From positions 2,356,001-2,420,000 of the forward strand of contig JALIRH010000045.1 of assembly GCA_023055505.1 (NCBI GenBank): a DNA stretch of 64,000 nucleotides, written 5' to 3'. This DNA comes from Callipepla californica brunnescens. Its lineage: Eukaryota > Chordata > Aves > Galliformes > Odontophoridae. Made by a program: the position numbers and the translations under genes. The notes under the pieces are model-generated. The model did not search any database and was not told the origin of the DNA. It worked only from the letters and a program-made list of their open reading frames with translations. How positions within the stretch are numbered: the stretch's first letter is position 1; each line of letters starts with the position of its first letter. This document shows positions 37,216-47,800 of the stretch, piece after piece.

Positions 37216-39603
37216 GGGACCGGGCAGTGACTCACGATCCCATGGTCGCTGCGGTCCCCCCCGGGCGCCAGCACTCTGCCTGCAGGACAAAGGCAGCCCA
37301 GCCTGACCTCAGCCGGCATTTTGGGGTGGTTTCTTTTCACGTCCGCTTCCACAAAGCGTCGGATTGTTTCCTTCGGCGATAGCATTTCTGCCTCCTCACA
37401 AAGGGGGGGACGACAGAGGGGGAGGATCTTCTCCAGGGACTCCTGACAAGTGACAGGACTGGCCCTTGTGTCCTGCTTGCTGCAGCGTGGATCCTGCCCT
37501 GCGCTGACTGTGGGTGTGGGGTGCTCAAAAGATGCTCTCTTGGACCTGCTTCCCCTGGGAAGCAAACTGGGTGCAAGATTTCAGGGCTCCAGCACAGCAT
37601 CCCTCGTCCTGTCCCTCTGCGTGAGGGCTCAGAGGGGTGAAGTGACATTGGCAGAGCTTGGGGACAGCACCAGGGAAGAGGAAGGGAAAAAAAGAAGTCA
37701 TAAATGGATTGCACACACACATACACACGCGTCGCCGCAGCGGGAACCGATCAATGCGGCCGCTGGGAACTGCCCGGTGGGACCGGGGTCACGAAGACAA
37801 CAGCGAGCACCTGGGACTAATTGCACTAAATAAATGAGCAATTAAGGATATTACAGGAAGACTAAAACATCCCAGACCTCTCCCTGACCCCCTCGCAGTT
37901 CCCCTGGAAACAGCCGGCGGGTCCAGGCAGCTCTGCCTGGCTGCTGACAGCGGGATGGGGGCTTTGGGGCACCCCCCCCTCAAGATGTGAACCTGCTCCT
38001 GGGCCAGGGGGCACGGCTGGGCAGCTGCTGGTGAGGGGGTGAGAATAAGTGCTATTGTGCAAGGGGCTGGCATGGGGAGACAGGGCAGGGTTTGTCCCTG
38101 TACAGGCAGAGCCCGGCACGGGAGGATTCCAGCTCTGGGCTGGGGGCTGTGCAGTCGGTGGAATGTGGTGGTCCTGGCCTGAAAGCTGGACTGGATTGAG
38201 GGCTTTGCTTTAGAGATGTCCCCAGGACCGTGCACAGTACACTTCTCAGTGAGGATTATGCCCCTCTGAGAAGACCCCAACATCATAGACCTCCAAGCCT
38301 GCCCGCACCTCCCCCAGACAGAGATTTTGCTTTTTAAGTTTTGCTTTCAGTACATCAGGGACCACTCCTGTCCTTCCAGCACATCCACATCCTCAGCAGA
38401 GCTGCTCCACCACCCAAAAACAGGTCCCAAAAAGGGAACAGGGGCTTCTCCCCCACCCCTTTGCCCACCCTCGTGCCTGTGCTAGCACAGGGTGCTCCCT
38501 GCAGTGCTTTCTGTAACGCAGGGGCACAAATGGAAATGCATTTAGAGCCCCTCCACGATGGGGTGAGGGGCAGAGCACAGCCAGCAATGAATATAACATG
38601 AACAGCAGCACAGCACAGCATTGATTGCCACCGCTTTCGGGTGAGCGTAGCCCTGGGGGGGCAGCAGATGGACAGGAGAAGTGATGAAGGTGTCAAAAAA
38701 GAAAAAAGAAAAAAAAATCGAGGGAGAAAGAGCACAGAGGAGGTCTCAAGGCTGGGGATAAGGAAGACACTTAGTGCTGCTTGGGATATGAGCAGCTGAG
38801 TGCACCTCCAGGTGAGCATGACCGTGTTGTGCTTTGGGGAGAGGAAAGCCTCCCCATAGCTGCTCTCAGTCATGTGATAGGGAATTAATGAGCAGATAAT
38901 GAGCTAATGAGGAGGAGAGTTCAGCCCCTCCTGGGGCTGTAAGTAGGGGTGTGATGGGGGGTAGTGCTCGACCCTTTTTGGATTTGCACAGCTCTGAGCA
39001 TCGCAAGAAGCCTTTGTCTGCAGTGCTGTGAATCTTCCTCAGTAGGAGATAAGGAGCAGAAGCTGAGGTATGGCTGAGGCTTCAGGTGGGGGCTGCTGTG
39101 GGATGGGTGCTGAGGCTGGGGTCTCTCCAGGCTGGGCTTTTCCTGCCTCCCTAGATCCCCTCTGCTCACTGAGCACGTGCTCAGCCAATAGTCCATTTGC
39201 TGGGAAGGAAATAAAAACGTATCCAATTAAAAAGCTGGTAGCCACAACGAGAAGAGGGTCAGTGGTTCACTGCTAATGCAAGCAGATTTTGCTCTGATTC
39301 ATTAAGTCATTAACTCCCTTTTAATTGGAACTCCTTTATGGGGAATGCGTTTTACCTTTACAGAGAAAATGGGAATTGAGCAATGGAGTAAACCCCGCTA
39401 ACAGCACGCTGTGCTGCTGGGGAGCCCTGTACCTGCTGCTGGGAGCTCTGCTGGAGGCTCAGGGTCACATCCTGTGTTGCAGTGTCAGGGTCTGCAGCAG
39501 ACCCCAAAGCACAGCCCTGCAGGGTAGAGGAATCAATAACGAAAAGGGATGGAGCTCCATCCCTTCCCCCTTTTTGTTTTACTCAGCCAAGTGAAGCGGG
39601 AGG

Positions 39604-39699
39604 GGAAGGAGCTAGGGGATGGCTGGATGGTGTGAGGAAGGAGCTAGGGGATGGCTGGATGGTGTGAGGAAGGAGCTAGGGGATGGCTGGATGGTGTGG
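39604..39699. repeat. 32-bp minisatellite, three copies
   Basis: The unit starting 'gaaggagctaggggatggct' and ending 'ggatggtgtgag' repeats three times with a 32-bp period; the 'gctagggg' word falls at 39611, 39643 and 39675. The copies are nearly identical, which suggests recent expansion. Confidence 0.95.
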
Positions 39700-42652
39700 G
39701 AAACACAACAGGGCTGTTGGTTTTGAGGGCCAAAGCACTCCCTTGCTCAGCCTCAGCCTCCTTGGGCTGCCGGCTGGCAATTAGCAGCCATTACAGCCTC
39801 GCTGGGAGCAGCTCAGGGATTAATGCAGCTGCTTTTAGACTGCTGCTCTCTGCCACTGAGGAGGAAACTTTGTTAAGCAGTGATAAGCATCGAGAGCAGC
39901 ATCCAGGCCAGCAGAGCCAGCCTGGCCCTGGTGCCCACGGCTCTGCCGGGCTCTGGGAAGCCCAGTCCTTCCAATTCCAACCACATGGGTGGCTGCTACA
40001 AGTGGCTTCACCCAAAACTGTCGCCTGCTGGGATTAAGGGTAATCACAGCTTTCTCCAAACCCTCCAGGATTTTCCAGCCTCAGACTCCTCAGTGCGGCT
40101 GTGCTGGGTGGGTTTGCTTCCCCAGGGTGAGTCAGGTGAAATTGCCCAAATGAAAGACAGGCTCAATTTTAAAGCAGATTAATTAAACTGCATTAAGTCC
40201 CTGTGTGGACAGAGTTCAGAATGAAAACAGCCTTTAACTCGATTTCTCTGACTTGCAAATTGTGGCAGGGAAGTCAGCTGAAATCACATTAAGGCTGTTT
40301 CCACTCTGAACCGTGTCCTCACAGGGGTTTAATGTAGTTTAACTAATTTGATTTAAATGCTCATTGAGATTAACTGGGTTACATGCCCTGTGTGGGGCTT
40401 GGATCTGCTCGGGCACGGGTCCGGGTGGGAGGAATGCGGTAGCAGCCTGAGCCCTGTCCTGATGTGTGCAAACCAGAACCACATTTTGGGTTGGAAAAAA
40501 ACTGGATTTCTGCTGAAAGCAATTTGCTCATCTGAAGGACGTCAGGAAGCAACAACAATAACAACAAAGCACATGTGGAAATGGAGGTGGTTTAGGGAAT
40601 GCATCATTTGCTAAAAAGAATGAGGAAAAAAAGGAAACGACAGAGATGTCATCGTGCACAAATGCTCTCTGGTTTTTGGCTGCAAGGCTTAGGGCAGAGC
40701 TGCAGCAACTTGGGATGTACATCCCTGGGGACATTGGCTGATGGACGTTTAAATTCTCCGGCGTTTGCACATCTCATGCCATACATTTTTTTTTTTTTCT
40801 GGGAGCACTCAGGGCTGGGAGACACTTGGGAGGCTGCACAAGAGAAAGCTTTTTGTTTCTTGAGCACTGCCGTGGCTGCATCACTGGAGGACAATGAGCT
40901 GCTTCTTGCAGCCTGGGCTGGCATCTTGGCTTGCTGAGATTTTTGCCCTGTGGAGGAATGTTCCCCTAAAGTACAGTGGATGGCTGCAGCAGCGTTAAAG
41001 ACAGCGATGAAGGTGACAGCTTGCAGCCCTGGGAAAAGGGGCTGCTGCCTTTGCTGCCTGTTAGTGGGATTGAGCCCTGAGCTGCCGCGGTACGAAGCTC
41101 CGTGGCCTCGTTCACATCGATCCCTGGGGCACAGAGAGGTGTCAAACGCTTCTGGCTGCTTTGCGGAGAGGAAACGCTGCTTTTCCGGCAGTGAGCAGGA
41201 GGTCTGTGGGGGTTTCGTGCAGCTGTTGTGTGCTGTGATGGCTTTCAGATCCTATCCTGTCCCGTGCGCTGATCGTAGCTCAGGGCCGGTGATGCCGGAT
41301 GGTTTTTATATCTATCTGCTGTTTCAGGTTGTGTTTTTGCAATGAGCGTGGATTTTCCCACCGAGTTGCGCTGAGCTCAAGATGCCGAGTGCGGGGACTG
41401 CAGCTTCAAAATACGAAGGAGAACACAGAGCTTTAACCTTCCACAGCACAGAGCCTCTCTGGAGACAGAATTCCCTTATCCCTGCTGGGAGAATCCAGAC
41501 TTACCTTCATCCCCCTGAATTTCGAGGCTGGATCAGGGACAATGCGAGACAGCACATCAGCCAGTGCTGCTAGCATCACCCTGCCTGAAGCACCCTCCGG
41601 CTGTTCCCTGCACAAAGGGCCCATTTTTCTCCAGTTTTGCCATTTTTTTGAAAGCTGCTGCTGAGCTTTCGTCCCATGGGTGTCACCAGCTCTGAGGCGA
41701 GGGAGAGGAGGTGGGGTCCCACGGATGGGATCCAGCAGATCCCTTGGGGGGGTCCAGATTGGCCCCGCTGTGATTCAGGGAGAACCTTGGGGGTTATTGA
41801 TACCACTTTATCAGCCCACATGGCCCCAGTGCTGTGGTTCTGCACTGCGGCAGCGCACCGCTTTAAGACCCTTTCCCAGTTATTACTATTTCCACGTGCT
41901 GTTTTCCCTCTTTGGGAATACTCTCGCTTTGTGCAGTGAGGGAAAGGGAATGGAGAGGTGCACTCAGGATGGGCGCGTGCTGTGGGGGCATCCTGGCAGG
42001 AGGGACGTCCATAAATCCCGAGTGAACCCCGCGCTGACAGGAATCAGCATCGCGGTGTTTACAGCCGCTTCGTCATCGGTTGGGAAGGCATTGGATGACA
42101 CGCAGCGAGACAGAGACCACCACAAAGTCACCCTCAGGGGAAACACCGGCGCTGGTGAAGGGAGAGGACTCCACCTCCCAGCGTGCCCCACAGCCATCAT
42201 GGCGGCCGCGCAGCGCGGCGCTGAGGGACTACAAATCCCAGCATGCAACGCGGCTCAACATGGCCGACCGGAAGCGCTTCCTGCACGCCCCATCCCCCGG
42301 CTGCGGGAGCACGGCTCCCGGTTCGCTGCCGCTTTCCGACAGCTTTGCCCCCGCTGTGGGTGCCCGTGGAATCAAAGCGCGGCCCAGCCAGCCGCGGCGG
42401 TGCCGCCCGCTCCTCGCAGCGCTGCGGCTTCGGTTGCGAGAGCGGAGGCCTCAGCGATGCGCGCCGCGCATGCGCTCTTAGCCCGATTCCCATCGGTGCG
42501 CAGCAGCGCGCATGCGCGACGCGGTGAGAGACAGCAGCGCGCCTGCGCGGTGCTTGGGCGGGAACGGGTTTTGCGCATGCGCGCTGAGGTGGGAGGGCAG
42601 CGCCCATGCGCGGAGCCGCTGAGGGGCGGGCGCTGCGTCGCCCCGCTCCGGG

Positions 42653-42670
42653 CGCCAGGGGGCAGCGCTG
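42653..42670 (+). promoter_or_regulatory. CTCF-like motif
   Basis: CGCCAGGGGGCAGCGCTG matches the CTCF core (CCAGGGGGCAGCG) closely. It sits at the right edge of the CpG island, between the NGFR side and the channel/MPP3 side, and could mark an insulator. It is a motif match only. Confidence 0.6.
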
Positions 42671-42739
42671 CCCGGAGCTCCGTGAGGAGCGCTCGGTTCG
42701 GTCGCAGGAACGCTCGAGGCTCGAAGGGAATGTGATGAT

Positions 42740-42745
42740 TTTATT
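42740..42745 (-). terminator. Possible polyadenylation signal of the KCNJ3-like gene
   Basis: Reads AATAAA on the minus strand, about 1.6 kb beyond the channel stop codon. I found no minus-strand AATAAA between it and the stop, so it is the best candidate. It would put the CR1 copy at 43163-43640 in the 3' UTR and end the transcript at the edge of the CpG island. Confidence 0.35.
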
Positions 42746-43162
42746 GTGTATCGGTTCTGGATGTTGCGGGGTGAGTCGCTGTTGGTGGATGTGTAAAAGC
42801 ACAGAGCTCAGCACGCGTGTAACGGGGATGGGAGGGGGGGAGGGGGGGGTGACAGCCGCAGGCAGACACACCTGTGTGGAACGCACGGTCGGAGCTTCAG
42901 GCTGCGTGGAGGAGAGCGAAAGCAGGTGATGGTGACTCACCCTGGCCCTGCGTGGACGTGTCCATTCGCCCGTCCCGTCCCACCCGCGAGGGTTCCCTCG
43001 TGGAGTGCTCTGCTGTGGGGAGTGCCCTCTGCGTGGGGTGGAGCGATGGGTTTGGGTGGTGCTCCCTCGGGGAAGGAAACGGAGTGCTTTCACGTGCAGA
43101 GGTGGGCAGTGGGAGCGGCTGAATAGAAATGGGATTGTGCTGGGAGCGCAGAAGCACAGGGC

Positions 43163-43640
43163 GTTCTAGAATGGTTGGGTTGGAAGAGACCTTGAAGGTC
43201 ATTGAGCTCCATCTCTCTGCTGTGGGATGGCTGCTCCCCGACAGAGCAGCCTGTCTTGAGCTCCGTCCAGTGTGGCTTTGGGAAATGCCAGGGATGGGGC
43301 ACCCACACTTCTCTGGGCAGCAGTGCCAGAGCCTCATCCCCGTCTGTGCAAAGAATTTCCTCCTCCCGTGCAATCTAAATTTCCCCTCTTTTAGTTTAAA
43401 GCCATCTCCCCTTGTCCTGTCGCTATCAAACTGTGTAAAAAGGCAGTCCCTCTCCTGTTTATCAGCTCACTTCAACTATGGGAATGCTGCAATGGGGTCA
43501 TCCTGAGAGCCTACTCTAAGCTTAACAAGCCCAGCTGCCTCAGCCTTTCTTCCTAGAAGAGGTGCTCCTGCCCTTTGATCATCTTCAAGGCTCTCCTCCG
43601 GAACGGCTCCAACAGCTCAGCATCCTTCTTGTGCTGGGAT
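43163..43640 (-). repeat. CR1 LINE, about 480 bp of the 3' region
   Basis: It begins 'ctagaatggttgggttggaa' and continues through the familiar reverse CR1 phrases: 'cagtgccagagcctcatccc', 'aatttcctcctcccgtgcaa', 'ccttgtcctgtcgctatcaa', 'aagcttaacaagcccagctg', 'gcctcagcctttcttcctag' and 'tcaaggctctcctccggaac'. It is the longest single reverse-oriented CR1 copy in the window. Confidence 0.97.
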
Positions 43641-44365
43641 TCAGTCGGATTCCAGTTCTCACCATTTCCTGATGTTCAGTAAGGCAAGCAGTTTCAATTA
43701 TGCAGCTTTAAAACCAGAAGAGTGTTTTTCTCTCTCATTCAAGCCAGTCATAGAAAACTCTGTGTAGTGCTTCAAGGAGATACTGAATACCAACACTTGT
43801 GATGCATATCTTCACTCTTATCTCTTTGGTCATTTCTATAGAGAAGGTTGTCTCTTCTAGGGGTGATCTTCTCAAATCTTCATCAACTGAAAGTAAATCA
43901 TAGTTATTAGCGAAAGTGCTTTGGGAGAATGTTCAGTTCATTCCAGAGAATGATCCATCCAGGGATTTGGTCCGTGCTTGGTGAAAAAGCATCTACAAAT
44001 GTGGAAGACAACGTTGACTTGCAATGAGCATGCTGCTAAACAAAGTCAGGGCAGGGACTTCTTTGGCACATCAGTCTAACCTTACTGCCTCTCATATTAA
44101 TATTAGGCTGCATAAATTAGATCTGTACAGAACAATTATGCAAAAGGATTCATCCTTCCACAAAGTAGGAAAACCAAATGATTTCATTGCTGTAAGAAAA
44201 CTCTTTCAGGTCAGCAGTCTTGAATGCTGTTTATGAACAATGACTCATATGCTTCTGCTCTCAAGGGAGGTGATCAGAGTTTGTTTTGCTAAGTTCGGCC
44301 GGCAGATTGTCTTCCCGTTTCATCTTCAGAGCACACATACTTTCTAGGCAACTTCTGGACTGAGT
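43641..44365 (-). other. 3' flank or UTR of the KCNJ3-like gene
   Basis: AT-richer sequence between the CR1 copy and the channel stop codon. No coding exon was recognised on either strand. It is probably 3' UTR, judging from the lack of a closer AATAAA. Confidence 0.45.
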
Positions 44366-44841
44366 CTAAGCCTCAGCGTTCATTTTCAGGGCTTTCAGCT
44401 GTATCCTCTCATCACCGTCTTCACCACTGGAGATGGAACTCATTTCTTGAATATTCAAGAGGTCTCCAGTGCTGCAAGTCTTCCCTGTGTTACCAGAACT
44501 CATTCGGAGGACTCTTTTTGGAAGGTCTTCCTTTCTTGAGCTGATCTTCTGAAGTTTAAAAGGGAGTTTGTTTTTTTCCCCTGCAATATCGATGCAGTCA
44601 AGTGAACAAACCTTTTCTTTTCTGGTTTTGTTGTCAACAGGACTGTTCCAGGAGGATGACAGAGACAGGTTTTCTTCTTGTTCTTTGACACTGTAAGGAG
44701 GAGTGGGGACTTCAAACGTAGCATGAAACTGAGAGTAATCAACACGGAAAAAGCCATCTTCTAGGGACATTACTGGGAGGAATCTGTGACCCCAAAGAAC
44801 TTCATCTTCTGTATATGAGGTCCTAGCTTGGCACGTCATTC
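44366..44841 (-). CDS. KCNJ3-like coding exon 3 (C-terminus)
   Basis: Begins [20 protein letters not shown] after acceptor TTTCTACAG and ends [12 protein letters not shown] (TAG at 44368-44366). It keeps the beta-gamma-sensitive SLEDGFF loop and the GIRK1-type tail phrases [10 protein letters not shown] and [20 protein letters not shown]. It stops before the last PPKLQKM-type repeats of mammalian GIRK1. The stop is in the natural last exon, so this is a short tail rather than a frameshift. Confidence 0.94.
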
Positions 44842-47800
44842 CTGTAGAAACAGAGACAGGAGCGTGACACTGTAACGTAAGGAAGTAGACCAGTGGTGCT
44901 CCCCAAGACTGGAGTCACATAAGAATCCTGCACTCCTCTACATGGCTGCAGAGGCTGGATAAGAACTAGCAGAGAGTCTCTCTTTTTGGATGTATTTTTG
45001 CATTTTGAACCCTACTGAAAGGGAGGTCTCCTTTAGCATGGCGGAGGCCTGTGAAGGTTGGTAGCTTAGGATGTTACAGAGCGTGCAAGGATCAACAACT
45101 ACCTTGCTAATACCAAGGCTGAAGACAAACAGTGAGAGCACTCGTTACCACGTTGCTATGTCTTACCTGTAGTCTCAACAATTCCTTCAAGGATGACCAC
45201 TATTTCAAATTGCTCGCTTCGAAGCGATCTTTGTGAGAGACAAAAAAAGGGGCTCTTCGAGTTAATTTCGTGACAGATGGTTAATGGAGAAACTAAAAAC
45301 AGCTGGTCAGCTCCAGTTCCAAATCCAACGTCCAGTTCGCACTGGTCTAGCGGCAGAAATTCCCCCTCTGGTGTCTGTCGGGACTAGAGATGAAAAGACA
45401 GTTCAGTGAGCACTGAGCGAAGCAAAACGCAAGATGAAGTTTAAACCTGCCCCTCTCATAACATTATTAATGTGGGATAAGGTCATCGCATAGAGATATA
45501 AGCCATGCTAAGTATGTGAAGCTGATGTATGTGACCAATTTTGACCTTTTTCATGCCACCAGAGCTCATCATCACCCACAGACATTATGATGACATGACA
45601 TATATTGTACAAATCACTGATGATAGGATCGGGTACCACAGTTTACTCCCTATGACAGACACTTGCTATGAATGTCATGCAGCAGAAGTTCCCATTAGTG
45701 GGAACAGAATCAGCAAGCTAGGCGTGTTCTAATGAGCTGTTTGAATCCACACTGTGTTATTTTTATATGTTACTGAATATTGTTTTGCAGAAACTGTGGT
45801 ATGCGTGCTCAAAGGACTTCAAGGTAAGCATCACAGTAATTGCAGAGAACATCTGGTGAGTTGCATTTGCACAAAACTGTCCGAGTCAATATTATTGATG
45901 ACAGTGCTAATGATGCATCCCTTCTCAATTAACTACATACCACATGGCATTTCTTACAGTCATTATTAAGCTAAGTGCCCAGTTTTTGCATCATTTCATC
46001 GGCCCATTACAATACTGATAGGTGTTGTTGTTTCTTTTTAATCTCTCTCTCTTCAATTTTCCTGATATTCAAAACAGAACTGAAAACATGCATCAGTTGA
46101 CCGTGCAGGTCCTCAGCTGATGGCTTTAAAGGTCGCTGCTGGAAACTGATTGTTAACATTGAAGCTTTGCAGACCTATTTAAAATCCTGTTATTTAAAAT
46201 CCTTTCTGTTTTATTGCCCGATTAGGAAGCACGTAACTGTTTGAGAAGCTTATTATTGATCATAAATGATAGATAATTACGTAGTTACTAGATCGTTCTG
46301 TCTGTTTTGATAAATGTGCTGGTTCCCTTATGTGGAAGCTCCATCCGTTAGTGATAGGGAACAAGCTGAAGCAAGCAGTTTTGCTGTTGACTTCAATCTA
46401 ATTGGTTTTCTTCAAAGCAAAGGAAGCTTCTGTCTTTAACAACAACAACAACAACAAAAATCCCAAGCAACAACTGTGCTTTCAGATAATCTCTCTGATT
46501 TACTCGTGCATTAAAAATGCTGAATATCTAACTCCCTAGCATTTACTGTATTTCCATAACCAGTTTTGATAGCTGGTGGAGTACTGATCCTTACTGAGTA
46601 CAGTGCGTTGCTTTATTTATCTGTTATGTGTCTGGTTTTCTGCTCAGGAAAAATAAAAAGTACATATTTCTTCCTATCTAAATAACCAGGTTGTCCTTTA
46701 GGTAAGAGATGGTTTCTCCAGCACTGTGGAGGACAAGGGAAACGTCACCTGATTGCTTGTACAAATGCTCTCAAGTTTTCTTAGTGCTTTGAAGGGTGAA
46801 ATAGAGTTGGTAGGAAATAAAAGGGATCAAACCCCCTGCTACTTAGCGATTGTGACACTCTGTTATATGCAAAGGTATAATCAAACTACTGCAAAAATAT
46901 CCCCTGCCTTTTTTTTTTTTTTTTGAGGGAAGCTGCAGAAACAGGTTGCAGACTGTGCTGCTGTTTTTGTTGCCTGGCTACTGTTCAGCAGGTGCACGAC
47001 TCAGTTGGCAGCATATGATCTTTGCTCCAAGGCAGCAAGGTTCAACATGAACTGTGTGAACCACGTCAGCCTCACACGTCCCCAAAGTTTTATCACATGC
47101 TATTACCTAGCCAAGTATGTGTATATTTGCACAAATCACTGCCTGGATGAAACTGTTTTCATCTACAAACAGTTTTTCTCTGGGGAAAAATCTTCAATCA
47201 AATCAACGCAGTAGTAAACAAATCCTGTGAGGATGATTAGAGGTAGCAGATCTGGGAGAAAGCAAAAGGTTGTGCTTGAGGTATTTAGCATCTGCACGCA
47301 GGATGGATTTGTGCAGAGCATGGAGAATTTTAAAAAGAAGCTTATTTGTTAAGTAAAAATAAATGAGCCCGAACAAAGGCAGTTTCAGAGCTCTAAGACA
47401 TCTAGCCATCAGTCTGTTGCATTCAGCTTTACTCAAAGGAGCACAGAAGGTGGCACAGGGCTATGAACTGCCAGCAGTATGTTCAGAAGGGACACCTGTG
47501 ATTCTTTACTTTGACCTCCCGCAGAGCCAAATATCTTTCACAGATTAATATGCACTTAAACCAGGACACAATTAGTTAGAAATGCCCCAGCTTTGATTTT
47601 TAATGTAACAAGAGATGGAAAATCCAAAAGTTAGTTGCCTCGCAGCTAGGAAAAAATCCCAACTCCTTCGTTATCTAGGTTTTTCCATCTGTGCCTTGCA
47701 GATTTTTCAATACTGATTGCTACACAGTGGATGCTGCTTGCTGCTGTTATCACCAGCAGGACCACTCAGGTGCATTGGTGAGTCCAGGAGCTAACAGTCA

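Larger units (their letters stand above)
22351..42180. other. 20-kb interval without a recognised gene
   Basis: I found no exon with a recognisable protein match between NGFR exon 1 and the CpG island at 42.2 kb. In human, PHB1 lies upstream of NGFR; nothing like prohibitin is present here. The interval contains the simple repeats and two CR1 pieces listed separately. It also contains AT-rich, homeobox-word-rich blocks (for example 28240-28410, 31680-31870 and 34395-34500) that could be long-range regulatory elements for the flanking neural genes. Confidence 0.55.
42190..42780. promoter_or_regulatory. Orphan CpG-island promoter (NRF1/ZNF143/ETS/YY1 motifs)
   Basis: Very CpG-dense DNA with housekeeping-type motifs. 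ACTACAAATCCCAGCATGCA (42228-42247) matches the ZNF143 site closely. CATGGCGGC near 42199 is YY1-like, and ACCGGAAGCG near 42268 is ETS-like. GCGCATGCGC-type NRF1 sites occur at 42465-42475, 42506-42518 and 42572-42584, with near-matches at 42537-42549 and about 42599-42612. A candidate splice donor, GGG|GTGAGTC, lies at 42781 on the plus strand. No recognisable coding exon is attached on either strand, so this may start an unannotated or noncoding transcript, possibly bidirectional. The neighbouring KCNJ3-like gene ends here rather than starting. Confidence 0.75.

Noticed and set aside
41680..42735. 351-codon plus-strand frame and 298-codon minus-strand frame over the CpG island
   Set aside because: Ala/Arg/Pro-rich composition on both strands and alignment with promoter motifs indicate open frames caused by CpG density.
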